A DNA stretch of 64,000 nucleotides, taken from positions 342,829 through 406,828 of the forward strand of contig MNCI01015694.1 of NCBI GenBank assembly GCA_015680685.1, in the 5' to 3' direction. The translations under genes and the position numbers were made by a program. Origin of the DNA: Gnetum montanum (lineage: Eukaryota > Streptophyta > Gnetopsida > Gnetales > Gnetaceae). How positions within the stretch are numbered: position 1 is the stretch's first letter; each line of letters opens with the position of its first letter. Positions 1-11,489 of the stretch are shown one piece after another. The notes beneath the pieces are model-generated. The model saw nothing but the letters and a program-made list of their open reading frames with translations. It had not been told where the DNA came from and searched no databases.

Positions 1-242
1 AAGAACTCACAGTACTGGGCAAAGTTGGCTGAATCTCTTTAAAGTAAGTCATTTGTAGTTCACATACAACGCAATCATTACATTTCTCACAACCGCATGC
101 CGCAATAGCACACACACATACTCACATTAACTACTGAGTTTATTTGGAGGTATCTGGGCCTTGGTGTTGCCAGAGACCAGCAGGCACCTAAATCCTGTTT
201 GAGGACACTCATTGGCGGTCGTGTCCCAAACGGTCGCCAATA
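1..242 (+). repeat. 3' end of a C-family LTR, cut by the window start
   Basis: This stretch is the reverse complement of the left part of the repeats at 8189-8782 and 26460-27060. Shared landmarks are TTTGGAGGTATCTGGGCC near 143-160 and TTGGTGTTGCCAGAGACC at 161-178. The copy ends at CCAATA (237-242), equivalent to the outer end of the other copies, where it abuts antisense Athila-like gag sequence. The likely explanation is that a plus-strand C-family element, lying mostly to the left of the window, inserted into A1. Its target duplication cannot be checked here. Confidence 0.7.
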
Positions 243-1905
243 GGTTCGAAGGTAAGGGTGCACCACAGGGTTGGACTTGTGCTGGGTTGGAAGGTGCAGT
301 GGCCTCAGAATTGTGTTGTCCCTTCCTACGACCATGTTTAAAGAAGAGGCACTTTTGATGTTGCTGAGGGTTCTCACTACTGTTGGTAGTAGTAGCACAA
401 GTGTTGTTCGTGGGTTGTTGCTATGGCACAAACATCTTAGGCATAGTTGGTGGCACTATGGAAGGAGGGAAAGGATGAGAATGTTGAAAGTTAGGAGGGA
501 TATAAGGTGCACAAGGTGGTGGTTGCGTTGGAGGCATGGGTTGATAGTATTGTGGAGAATAGTAGTGTGGTGAGACAAAGTATGTTGACCTAGTTGGAGA
601 AATAGGAGGTTGAACATTGTAAGCATTTGAGTTTGGAAAATGTGAAGGGTGCCTCTAGTCTAAGGGTGGTCTCCCCCACGACTGGGATTGTTTCCACTAT
701 GATCGAACACAGTATCTTTGTACGAACTCTGGATGTAATGTGTTTCCCCAATGCTCATGTAAATGTAGCAATATTGGGCATTGACCCTTGGGGTGATCGT
801 ATAAGCATAGGTTGCATTCATACGTATGATTGGCAGTTGAGCTCTTATTTTCCTTATCCCTTCTTTTCGAATGTCTACTATTTTGTCCTACTTCTTGGGT
901 TGCCAAAACTCTATCTCCAATGGAGTTGATATATTCTCCACACTTTTGATTCATCCATTCCAACATCTTATTGATCTTTGCCTTGGCTTCTTCTAACGAT
1001 TGTTGTATTGGCAAAGATGATGTTTCCACCTTGAGATTTGTTGATCTCTCCTTTTCATGATCATGGACCTTTGTTGAGTTGAAATTTTGGTTTCGTTGAT
1101 GTTTTTCAACACTCTCCCATGTAGCTATTTCTCCTTCTTCTTTTGCTACCCGCTTAATAAGCTCTTCGATTTGATGGGTTCGTAGTTCGTATAGTTGACC
1201 TTGGGCATATGTTCCTAAGGTCTGTCTTGTTTTATTATGTAGCCCATCAATGATATGGTACATTAGCCTTTCCTCAGAAAACCCATGGCCTGGACAGTTG
1301 TTTAACAGTGCATAATATCTTTCTAAGGCCATGTCCAAGGGTTCATGTTTTGCTTGTTTCCACTCTTGGATTTGTTTCGTCAAGGCTGACACTCTTGCGT
1401 AGGTTTGATATTTTTCATTAAAGACTTCTACCATTATTAACCAACGTTGTATTAAATTTTCTTTTAATGATCTATACCATACTTTAGCTTGGTCAACGAG
1501 TGTCATGGGAAAGAGCTTAAGTTTTTGCCAACTGTTATCAATATTATTCCATGTGCAGGCATCGTGAAAGGCTAATAAATGTTGATGCAGATCTAAGTCA
1601 TAGCCTCCTAAAAATTTTGGAAAGTTGTTTAAATCGAGCCTGGGTAGATGGCTCTCTTTACAATGCCTACGTGAGATTCAAATAGCCTCTTGTATTTTCA
1701 TTAAGCTTGTAGTGGCCAGTGGGGGTTCATCGTCATCGGGTAAGTTAGGCTTTCATGCATTGTGATGATGTTGTTTTTGTTCATTCTTGTAGGAAACTCC
1801 CACTTCAGGTTGTATACTCCAATCTTCATCGTCATATAGTTCGTTGATTCTCCAATCAACTTCCTGACTAAGTGTGGTGTTATTATTATCTTGTAGGAGA
1901 GGCAT
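243..1905 (-). pseudogene. gag: A1 gag polyprotein, decayed and truncated
   Basis: Gag forms the capsid and nucleocapsid of the retrotransposon particle. The start is set at the ATG at 1905, about 115 bases after the primer site (protein begins MPLLQDNN). The best open stretch (697-1506, 269 codons) holds the plant retrotransposon gag core: KVWYRSLKENLIQRW, then FNEKYQTYARVSALTKQIQEW, a proline-linked cysteine motif NNCPGHG and a charged helix ending VAKEEGE. Near 782-823 is an intact zinc knuckle, CNLCLYDHPKGQC, with CX2CX3HX4C spacing as usual in Athila-type gag. A proline-rich tail follows, full of PP and QPMPP runs. At least two internal stops and a frame change show that it is dead. The end at 243 is a junction with another repeat, not a natural end. 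Confidence 0.85.
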
Positions 1906-2020
1906 TGTTGTGTGTGAATTTATGTGTGACTTTTTATAATTACTTCTTTCTAAGAGATATATCGTTAAGTCCTATACATTGACCTTGTATGATATAACTA
2001 ATCTAGATAACTAGCACCAT

Positions 2021-2038
2021 CCCCAGCAATGGTGCCAA
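2021..2038 (-). promoter_or_regulatory. A1 tRNA primer-binding site
   Basis: On the minus strand it reads TTGGCACCATTGCTGGGG, directly after the LTR end. It resembles the complement of the 3' end of plant tRNA-Asp (TGGCGCCGTTGCCGGGGA), the primer used by Athila-type elements. The differences are mostly transitions. Confidence 0.8.
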
Positions 2039-2919
2039 TGATGAGTGGCGAGGTACCCCTACACTCAACCATACGAAACGAGCGTTGCACATGCGATTCG
2101 GTCGAACTCCGTAGACAGACTAGTTGTGGCACCTAGACAGTTATCCTTAGGTTGCAGTTCATTGTCTTCCCACATGGACTAGTATTGTATTTGTCATGTA
2201 TGGTTTAGTTTAGATGAGGTGTATGATGTGTTCCTAATTCTAACGCTACTTCTGAAGGTAGTGGAAAATAATATTAACTAAGATAAGCTAGGAGGAAAAG
2301 GGTAAGAGAATCTAATCTAGCCTAAGTGCAATGAGCAACCGATTCCTTAATCAATTGTACACATCTTGGACCTCATGCATGACTACCACTGGGATTACCA
2401 AGCACAGATCCTAGGTACACCACTGGGCTACCAAGTAGTCACACTTAAATGCTCGAAATCAAGTCGTACTCGTTCCGCGTTGCGATGAGTAACCGATTCC
2501 TTGACTAACTGTACACATCCTTAGATGCTCGTAATCAAGTTGTACTCACACCGCATTCTAGAAGTTTAAGGGTGAGAGAGAAAATAGTAAACAACATTAA
2601 ATAAAAAAATAAATAACAAAGTGACTGTTGCAATGATGAAGTAATCTCGATCTTTATTTTCGGTCATGTGCGTGTCCAAGTACGTCACACTCGAATAAGA
2701 CACCGTATAGTTACATTCACCACACTGAGGGCAGACACGGGAAAAATAATCTATCTCTAGAGTGGTCAAATTGCTAGAGCTTCGCTACTTATATTCTATC
2801 TATGCTAAACAAGGGAGAGCTGCGTCTTATTTATAGATATGGCGATGAACTGCGATATCGCGTACACAATATCATAGGGAAGACGCGATATCGCGGCCTA
2901 TGCGAATCGCATCTCATCA
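2039..2919 (-). repeat. A1 5' LTR
   Basis: The repeat is 881 bp with ends TGAT and ATCA. On the minus strand a TATA box (TATAAATA, near 2829-2836) lies downstream of a cluster of palindromic GCGATATCGC motifs (about 2840-2915). Many CpG sites remain, so this is one of the less decayed LTRs in the window. Confidence 0.9.
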
Positions 2920-3059
2920 CTATGCCTTAACCAATGCAAAGAAAAAATACTTTGTAAAGGAACATGGGTTTGTGACTAAAAAAGGGTATTAAGATGAACC
3001 ATGGATTCATCATCTAGTAAGGGATGAAAAAACTAGAAGAGTTCCTCTCTTATTACCTC

Positions 3060-4300
3060 ACCACCCATGATGGCTTCCATCATTTTTAAGAAATTGTTTC
3101 AAAAGTCTTATAAATCTTTGACATGAATTATAGCAACTTGCCCCTCATCTTCAACATGTATAAAAGGATAAAATTCACCATCAGAAAGAGGCTATTGGCT
3201 TTGCCTGATGCTTAAATTGAGAGGTCAAAAAATGGATTTGCTAGGCCATTGCACCTACATTTGTTGAGATGCTTAAGGTACATATGATGCTCTTATTTGG
3301 TGCTAGAAAAGCTAGTATGAAGCTTAGATATGAGATGCCTCCATAGAAGGAATCTCATCCTCCAAACTGGGTATAGCTTCAATAACCTCTAAATATTTCC
3401 TTAGAGCAACCACCATTGCATTTTTCTAGTTTTCCATTCCTATAATTATGGCATATCTTTTCAAATGGCTGATTATGCCCACCAACTCATAGATTTTTCA
3501 AATTAACCTAAGAAAGGCATAGATCTCCCTCTTATCCCTAGCCACATCCTCAATTTTGTAAAAAAAAGTCTTATAGTGAAAATAGAAGATGTTGATGATG
3601 CACTTTTCTCTTATCATGGCTACAACTTTTGCCTCCTAAGTAGAGATACCTAGTGGTCATTTTGTGAAAAAAAGGTTATGGGTATTGATCTTATACATGG
3701 CATTGTGAGTGAACTAAAGTTTGAAAATATTCATCTCTACTTTTTCCATATTAAAGACCTTAAATAGGACTGTTGACCTAAGCATGGAATCAATCTTGTG
3801 GATCTGTAGCCACCAGTTATTTGCTAGTTCATTTGGGAATCTTGTAATCCTAGGAATTACCCATGTAAAAATAAGCATAGAAACTCTACTAATAAAATTC
3901 ATGGCACCACAAATTACAAATTTTTAGTAGAATTGCTCTATCTTATATTAGTACCATGTGAAGGACTAGGTAATGTATTCATAAAAGCCCATCCACTACA
4001 CTAACTCCTTGAGCTAAAAAGAACCAAGCTCAAGGAACTTATGATAATTTTTTCCATTATGTATTAGTCACCATCACACATCATATGCATTAGTACCTTA
4101 TTGAATATCATTAGCATCCTCATCTTTATCTTCTATGAGTTGCTCTTGCACTTGTTTAGTTGCCTACTGCTACACATGTGCTTAATCTAAAAATCAGGAA
4201 TGTGACTACTTACCTCTTGATGTAATTCTAGATACAGGATTTTTTGGAGTAGGACCTACAAGTTTTGAATTATGATATATAAGTTATATAAGTTCTTTTT
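3060..4300 (-). pseudogene. Unidentified decayed protein-coding sequence
   Basis: A chain of minus-strand reading frames, interrupted only by a few stops, gives a protein-like sequence of roughly 400 codons. Readable stretches include VQEQLIEDKDEDANDIQ (about 4090-4140), WVIPRITRFPNELANNWW (about 3800-3870), a K/D-rich segment KIEDVARDKREIYAFLRL (about 3500-3560) and HLKRYAIIIGMEN (about 3420-3470). I do not recognise the family; it shows no RT, integrase or zinc-knuckle motif. It lies between A1 and the Tat-like element T. It could be a decayed host gene, a transposase or a gag. Confidence 0.4.
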
Positions 4301-5759
4301 TTTCCTCATTTTTAGGAACTAGTGGTTCATGTAAGGGTCCATAGGTAGAGGTCTAAGATTATTCAACTTCAATCCTCCTTGATCTATAGAGTTTGGATTA
4401 CAATCATCCTAACATGATGAGCTATGAAGACTACTAAAAATTGAGTAAGCTCCCTAGACATCATACTGCCATTTTAAAAATTACACAAAAAAATGATAAC
4501 GTTAACCCTTGGAATCACTTGAAAAATGTTAACTCCAATGATGAAAGTTACAATAACAAGTATTTGGGAAAAATAAGGCACTTGTGCTTATCATTGTTTT
4601 CCACCAAATCACAATGAATTTTTATCATAGACTTTAACATGAATTTTCTTTATGGTGTTTCATTGGTCCCTCATTGTTGATGTTTTGAGGATTAACCCAA
4701 CAGACATTGACAAAGAACACAAAACATCACCACATGTCCATCATCAATGTTTCCTCTCTGTGCTCATTTCTATAGTTGTCAAACCATGCTAAATAGTGCT
4801 TATGAGATAAGATAAGGTTATGATGAGATGATATAGGATAAAGGCTATATTTTATTACAAGGAAATATTCACAAGGGTTAACAATTAATTCCACATGCTG
4901 ACATCATGGTTACAATATGGTAGTGACATGCTAGTTGATCAGTATAGTCTTCATACTTCATGCTTCAAAGTGCTAGTCACTTGGTAATGTTTTTGAGGAA
5001 CCAACACTCTACTCTAAGGCTTCTTTCATTGTCAAGATTTTCCCTTTATTTTTTTGAAGCTATTGATATGAATTTTGGGCTTCATTGGCCGTTTGTCTTT
5101 CCTAGCAATTTGCTTCCTTATTTTTTTGAGGGTTGAAACCTTCAATGGATTTCTTTGCTAGGGTCAAACTCAGTTTGGTTTTCACATTGAATGAAATGTG
5201 TTACATTCAATGAACTTTATAGTAGGATGATCAAGGAGATGTCACATGACCACAATGCATGAACGTCAAACATACGTTATCATTGTTGTTAAGGTAAGGA
5301 AGGTTGTAATTAGGTTAAAGGATTATGGCTTAAGAGAGGTAATGGGAGTGATATAAGACAAGCACTCTTGACATGGTACAACAAGCTCACCAAATCTCAT
5401 GCATCAAGTTCACATGGTAACTTGCTACCACTATGAGTTGTACCTTTGCGATGCCTTCCAAGCTTCATCTTGCAAGAACAACTCCAATAGAATAAGAAAA
5501 CCATACAAAGAATTCATGTCATTACAAAACATTGCACAAGGCTACATGAGATAACTAGCAAACTACATATCATCATAGGTTATTATTCGTATAACATTTG
5601 ATAGATCTATATCATGTGTCACATATTTTACATAGCTTGCAATTCATTCATTGTGCCAAATAGAGAGAGAGAGAGAGAGGTCATGTAGGCTCACTTGTTG
5701 TAGGTTGTAAAGGCTATTAATGTTGATCATTTATTCATACTTGTAAAGAAAACCACATT
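4301..5759. other. No gene recognised
   Basis: This is AT-rich sequence without a coding chain I can follow on either strand. It lies just downstream of the T integrase in T's orientation, so it may hold T's 3' untranslated region and LTR, but I found no second LTR copy to prove it. It contains the GA microsatellite at 5662-5679. Confidence 0.4.
5662..5679. repeat. (AG)9 microsatellite
   Basis: A pure AG dinucleotide run of nine units. Confidence 0.95.
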
Positions 5760-6880
5760 AGATGTAATATTTCTTGAGATAGGAATGGTTAATTAGATTG
5801 GCCAATTCATTCCCATCCATGTCTGCCAATTTGAATGCTCTGTTGCCATAGGCTTTGGTGACCAAGAAAGGCCCCTTCCAATTATTTGAGAACTTATTCA
5901 AATGTTCATGAGTAGCATTAAGGACCATTTCTCCTTCCTTGATCTTTCATTTGTTCAAATTGATGATGTTGTTGATTCTACCTCTCTTGGTATCATTCAA
6001 TGTGAGCAAGTGTTTATATTCATTGCTCTTTCGCTAAATCAAGGTCAATGGTACATAGCTCCTCATTATACTCATCATTGATGAAGTTAGATAAAGCTAC
6101 TCTTAGCGATGAAAATTGCAATTCATTAGGCAAAACAACTTCAAATTCATAAACCAAGCTATATGGGGTGACACCAATTATATTTTGAAAGGTAGTCCTA
6201 TAGGCCCAAAGTGCATGGACGACCCACTCATGCCACTTGTGTATACTATTATTTAGCATCTTTTTGAGCAATTTTATGATAACTTGTTGCTAGCTTTGGA
6301 TTGTTTGTTAGCTTGAGGATAGTACAGTGATGAAATGGGGTGCTTAATGCTTATTTGTTGACAAAAGGCTTGCACTTCTTAGCTACTGAATTATGGTCCA
6401 TTATCTATGACTATGGTTAGAGGTATGACAAAGCATGCTACTATGTTATCTAATATGAATTTATAGACTTGTTGAGATATTATTTTCCTCAAAGGAATAG
6501 CCTCAATCCACTTTGTAAAATATTTAGTTATGGTGATGATGAAGTTATGCCCCACAAAAGAATTAGGCATTCTTGGTATAATAATATCTATTTTCCATCA
6601 TTGAAATGGCTAGGTGTGTGCAATTCAGTTAGTGGCATGTGTATTATGTTTTTCTATTGACAGGTATCACAAGTTTTGATCTTACGCAAGTAATCACTTT
6701 CCATAAAGGATCAATAATACTCTAATTGTCTAATTTATGCAACCATGGTTGTAGGTCCTAATGTTCTCCACATATACCTTTGTGAACTTACTCAAGGACT
6801 GTGTGGGCTTCAGTTTCTTCCAAGCACACTAACAATGTGCCATCATAGGACCTTTGAAATAGTGTGTTATTGGCTACAAT
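5760..6880 (-). pseudogene. T integrase, decayed (Tat/Ogre-like)
   Basis: Integrase inserts the cDNA into the genome. On the minus strand the zinc-finger end (CDTCQ-like) is near 6650-6700. The best open piece (6020-6271) begins LLKKMLNNSIHKWHEWVVHALWAYRTT and continues TPYSLVYEFEVVLPNELQ, which is the end of the catalytic core of Tat-type integrases. The C-terminal part near 5765-5900 reads WEGAFLGHQSL and KLADMDGNELANLINHSY when frames are followed across shifts. The catalytic Asp-Asp-Glu residues cannot be confirmed, because the middle (6280-6650) is full of stops. Confidence 0.75.
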
Positions 6881-7034
6881 GACATATTATTTTAATCTTT
6901 TACATACAATGCCCTTTTGATAAGCAATCAAGTTTTTTGAAGACTCATCATGCATTAGGTAAAACTTGATATTTTTTGTACCACTTTTTTTGAAGAACAT
7001 TATCAACAGTAGCTATAGAGATGCCTTTAGTGTT

Positions 7035-7470
7035 CTATGTTATGGAAATAGCACAATTCATGGTTAAAAAAGGTAACTTGCTAAACACATATAGTATCAC
7101 ACTTAAGGCTAAGGTTGCAATGGCATTAGCTAAGGTGTTCTTGATTCGAGGTATATGTTGGATACCAATGTCTATAAATTGTTGCATGAGTTTCTTAGCT
7201 AGGTCACAGTAAGGTTGTAAGTGTTTGGCCTTGTAGGAATAAACAGTTACTTGGTTAACCATAAGCTGTGAATCACCTTTTATCATTAAGCATTTGGTTT
7301 GTTGGTCATGAGCTACCATCTTTCCTCTAATTAATGCTTCATACTTCTCCACATTGTTGGTACATGGAAATTGAAAAAAATATGAAAAAGGTTAGATTAC
7401 ACTAGAAGGTGATGTGAAGATGGCAACAACACTAGCCCTATGGGTAGTTGAAGCTCTGTCAAAGTGCATG
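7035..7470 (-). pseudogene. T second (archaeal-like) RNase H domain
   Basis: The domain lies between the ordinary RNase H and the integrase, the standard place in Tat/Ogre elements. On the minus strand, HFDRAS (first acidic residue), YEALIRG (Glu), GDSQLMVNQV (Asp) and HIPRIKNTLANAIATLA follow in the correct order and spacing. The family's usual AEYEAL is altered to VEKYEAL. One stop lies near 7390. Its role would be removal of RNA from the RNA-DNA hybrid, or remodelling of that step, as for other dual-RNase H elements. Confidence 0.8.
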
Positions 7471-7479
7471 ATAGCCTTA

Positions 7480-8188
7480 TAACCCTCAAGTACCTTTTTA
7501 ACAATGTTGACATGCTCATTAGGGAATTAAAGGTCTATGGTTGCATTATCTTCAATTGGAAGAACTATGAGTTGTGTAGCTATGGCTTAACCTTTGGTTG
7601 AGGCTTGGGAGATGCAATGTAGGTCAAACTTAGTTGTTATGACATTCCATCGTGTTATTCAGCTACTTTCATAGATGTTGATTTTTATGACTATTAATAC
7701 GTTATCCTTGCATATGACATTGACTTGACTCCAAAAGAGGTAGGTTCTTCACTTCTTCAAGGAGAAGACCAAGGCTAAACAATACTTATCAACCTCTATG
7801 TATTGGGTCTCATAGGCTATTAATGCATGGCCTAGGTAGTATACATGTAGCTACGCTCCATCATCTCATTTTTGAAAAAGTAGAGAGGTTATGGATGTGT
7901 TAGAGATAGTAATGTAAATGTAAGAAAATTTATTATTTTGTGGTAGCTACACCAAGGGTAATTGAGCCAACTCTTGCTTAATGTTATGAAAGGATTCTTG
8001 GCATTGGGTAGTCCACTCATAGTAAACTCCTTTCTTTAGCAAGTGTTGTATGGGTTGTAGCTTATCCGTAAGCCTTGAGATGAACCTAGGGATCAAATGT
8101 AATCTACCTTCTATTCCTTAAAGCTCCTTTAGGTTAGTAGGTTCTTCCATTAGTTATGGCCTTAACCTTATCTAGATTGATACATATC
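7480..8188 (-). pseudogene. T RT thumb and first RNase H
   Basis: On the minus strand this begins with INLDKVKAI, the conserved end of the RT fingers-palm in Tat elements. It continues GRLHLIPRFISRLTDKLQP and then an RNase H remnant containing YLGHALIAYETQYIEVDKYC. It is interrupted abruptly at 8188 by the C-family LTR. The missing N-terminal RT lies at 27061-27520, on the other side of element C. Several stops are present. Confidence 0.75.
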
Positions 8189-8782
8189 TATTGGTGATCG
8201 TTTGGGATCACCAATGTTTGAGGCCTTCGAATCTCATGATCTTTGGGATCATAGGAAATGAAGGTATTCTTCTAATAGGGTTTAGGTGCTTACTGGTCTC
8301 TGGTAACACCAAGGCCCATATACCTCCAAATAGACTCAATGGTTATGAAACGAACTAATTATGAGTACATGTTTGCTGTTGTGAATGTTGAAATGGTTGG
8401 GTTGTGTATGAGATTGTAATTGGCTATCATAAAAGAAATTTAACTAACCTTGTCAAATACTATGAGTTGTTGAAGATTCCTATTTTTTCCAATTACTTAG
8501 TCTACATAGTTCCTATAGTACACTACTTGTAACAAATAAAATTTTGCAAAAACATTTGAGCATAATTTTTCCAATCTACTCCTAATTTCCCCTAGAGAGA
8601 AAGTGCTATAAGAAACTAGAAATAGAGAGAGATTCAATGAACTTAGAAAGAGAAAGTAAATAAAGTAGATTTTTGTGAATCTCAAACATTTAAGCAAGAT
8701 AAATTAACACAAGGAAACACTTCTCAATAAAGCTATTTCAATTCAATCTAACTACGAATTATCCAAACCTCTGAGCTCAACA
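8189..8782 (-). repeat. C 3' LTR
   Basis: It matches 26460-27060 over its full length. On the plus strand it begins TATTGG (TGTTTG in the other copy) and ends CTCAACA. An outer hairpin, TTGGTGATC (8191-8199) and GATCACCAA (8206-8214), forms a perfect 9-bp stem. No convincing polypurine tract flanks 8782, so the inner boundary rests only on where the two copies stop matching. A good minus-strand TATA-like box (CTATAAAAAGG, near 9348-9358) lies farther right, so the true LTR could be longer and the other copy truncated. Confidence 0.65.
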
Positions 8783-10147
8783 AGCAATTTCATAAAAGAC
8801 AATCTTATTAGACTACCAAAAATGCTACATAAACGACAAAGTACAAGCTTATATTTTGACTAGTTAATAGTTGTTAAGAATTGCATTCAATAGAGCCTTC
8901 AAAGAACTTGATAGTTTCAGGATTGAAATACCAAGGCAATACACCTTAAAAAATGAAGTTATTTTAGTCTTCTCAAAATACCAAAGATTTTCCTAGATTT
9001 TCTATGCTCAAAATAGGAAATTTTTTTGTTAAAACATTACTATTAAATTGCTCTAGAGGCTTTTCAACAACATAAGCTCTTTTATGGCAAACCTTAATAG
9101 AAGTCTAATATTGTACAAAAATTGAGCTATAAAAGTAACCTATAAAAAAACCCAAAATTAAATGCCAAGCATGACTATCTAAAATACTAGCTAAGTAACT
9201 AAAAAAGAATAGGAAGAAATGAATTCACATGATTAAAATAAAGTAGTTGAATTGATGTCTTTAGTAAGCCATGCTTTACAATATATCTTCAATATTTTTC
9301 ATAGTTGTTTATACCAATTTCCCCCTTTTCTTTTCTATGCTCTTTAAGCCTTTTTATAGTGGCTTTGGGTAATTAAAATCATCATAAAATATTAAGGTAA
9401 TCCACAAATATTTAGGGAATTAATTCATAACTCCCATGAGAATTTGTAACTTCAAAAAGAAGGTATGATAAAATTTTGCCATAGTTTGACAAATGTCATG
9501 TCAAATGCAAACATTTAGGAGATTTAATTGTGCTTCTATAATACTTTCATAGGAAATTAAATTTAAAAAAAAAGTTTTATATTTTCCTTTTCTAAATCCT
9601 AACTTTCCCATGTACACATGTATTACTTTTATTCAAACTTGTATTATAATTCATGCCTACCATAATTGCAAAAATGAAATGTGATTTTCTTCGATTGATT
9701 GTAAAAATGAAAGGGTAAAGGTTTATTATTTTCCGTGTGTTGTAGGGAGGAGTATTCATCATTCATCGCATTACATCTCTCCATTAACAAAAGAGCCATT
9801 CTAGTTGAGGAAGAGTGGTGATCATGATGTTGATGCAATGGCAAAGGCTTCAAGGCCAATCATTACCATGATGAGTTGTTGATATTGTCATCAATACAAC
9901 CCAAACCCTTAGTGTTGTTGTTAACTCCTACAATTGTTACTTGCTACTGTTAGCTTCCCCGTCACCAGCTCCATTTCCAACACGTCAAAACTTACACATC
10001 CATCACCACTATATTGTCTACCAAATCTACATGTTTGATAACTTGGAGAAGAGGCCCAACATTATTGAACTTTAGATAATAATTCTGAAAGACATCTCAA
10101 GAAAATGGTCCAAGCTAGCCTATAAAACATAGGACCAGTGCAATCTA
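8783..10147. other. No gene recognised; 3' part of C
   Basis: AT-rich sequence. The only notable signals are a minus-strand TATA-like box near 9348-9358, followed downstream by a purine run AAAAGAAAAGGGGG (about 9317-9330, minus strand). These could belong to a longer C-family LTR or its polypurine tract. No coding chain is convincing. Confidence 0.4.
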
Positions 10148-10815
10148 TTGACACACTTTAGAGAGGAATCCTATTTCTTATATATCAATAATGTTTTTAA
10201 TGTTGTAGAATTACACAAGATTTTACCCTCTAAACTTCAAAGATGCACTAAATTGATGTTTCTTCTTACTCCTAGGGACTCAAATAATATATGTGAGAGT
10301 CTTCAATTTGGAAATCTAGATACCACCAAATTTTTTCTCATATCTTGCTTGAGAATGAAGGATTCTATCATGGTTCTAATCACAGGATTTGGTGGAAGTG
10401 ATTTCCCAAGAATTGGATTCATAGGAATTGGATTATCTTCTTGACATCTATGGTGGGGTTCCTATGGCATTGAAAATTGTCAAAAATTTTATTGCCAATG
10501 AGGGGGACAAGAAAATGGCAATGGATTACATCAAGCAACATGCAGAAAATTTTTGCTCTTATGGGAGCGATTTGGATTTGAACTTTTGGGCTTTTTCTTT
10601 TGAACATCTAGGTGAGGAGTTCATAGATGCATTTTATAATATTTTTTGTTTCTTTCTCAAACATAGATAGGGTCTGTGAAAATGTTTTTTGGAGAGGATG
10701 TTAGAATTCTTGACAATCAGGGTCTCATTAAAAGGTTTTGTGAAATTAGTGAAGAGTTATAGGTGAACAATAGAGATTTGGTAGGAATTAAGATTTCCTA
10801 GGTGATTCTTAAGTA
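10148..10815 (+). pseudogene. NB-ARC (NLR resistance gene) fragment
   Basis: NB-ARC is the nucleotide-binding switch of plant immune receptors. Frame 1 (10148-10444) shows a kinase-2 like segment, SYFLYINNVFNVVELHKILP, then the RNBS-B region FLLTPRD. A frameshift near 10410 moves to frame 2 (10428-10670) with LLDIYGGVPMALKIVKNF, which is the GLPL motif, followed by SFEHLGEEFIDAFYNIFCFF, matching the RNBS-D region with its FCFF end. A weaker ARC2-like piece, DVRILDNQGLIKRF, continues to about 10790. The P-loop (GxGKTT) upstream and the LRRs downstream are missing. There is no ATG; the open frame starts at TTG. The strand is opposite to element C, between C's integrase and 3' LTR, suggesting capture or an older insertion. 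Confidence 0.75.
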
Positions 10816-11489
10816 TACAATTAAGATATCTAGAAGTCGATAAAATCAAATAACTATTCTACAAGAGCTTGAAAAATAAATGTTGTGACCAAAGGTTATG
10901 TTTAGTTCTTCTTCCAAATTCTCAAAAATTTTAATGGTTTTAACCATCATAGCATTTTGCTTTCTATTCTTTGAAATAAGTTTTTAGAACATCTAATCTA
11001 GGGAGTGTTTGGTTTATGTATTTTTCTTTTTCAGTTTTCATCAACCCTACAAATTTTCAATGTTGGCTTGCATGAAATCATAGAGTAGCCCATTGTTGCA
11101 CATGTAAGAACAAACTCTTCACCAGCAACTTCTCAACAACTTGTGCTTGATTCATTAATTACAATTACTTGTCAATTCATTACTACTTTGCTCTACTTCA
11201 TTAAATGGCCTAAATATGCCAACATTTTTGCCCTTCTTAAAATGCTTAATTTTTTTTTAAAAAAGTTACAAATATTAGCTAACAAATAGTAATTTTATTG
11301 AACATTTACATGAAAAACTAGAAATATTTTTTGAGAAAAATTTCAACCAAACTTATGGTTTGATGAAATAAAAACCTCACTCGTAATAAAACTAGGAAAC
11401 TATATAAGCAAAGCTTTATACAAACTAATCTATATGTGGAAAGAGAATAGTTAAGATAAATCTTTTAGAAATTCTTATATTATGAATCC
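10816..11489. other. No gene recognised
   Basis: AT-rich sequence with short poly-T and poly-A runs and no followable coding chain. Confidence 0.5.

Larger units (their letters stand above)
243..2919 (-). mobile_element. A1: 5' part of an Athila-like Ty3/gypsy element
   Basis: On the minus strand the order is LTR (2039-2919), primer-binding site (2021-2038) and gag (1905 down to 243). Protease, polymerase and the 3' LTR are absent from the window, because a C-family LTR interrupts the element at 242. The LTR has the family ends TGATGAG and CTCATCA. The five bases beyond the outer end are CTATG (2920-2924), one half of the target duplication. Confidence 0.85.

Noticed and set aside
160-250. 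tRNA-like or SINE promoter (GGTTCGAA near 243-250)
   Set aside because: No A box at the right distance and no cloverleaf; it also spans the junction between two repeats.
2840-2915. CRISPR-like short repeats
   Set aside because: The GATATCGC motifs are irregular palindromes in an LTR, without constant repeat and spacer lengths.
8783-9360. Longer C-family LTR reaching past 9358
   Set aside because: The TATA box and purine run are suggestive, but the other copy gives no support beyond 8782, so I kept the shared part only.
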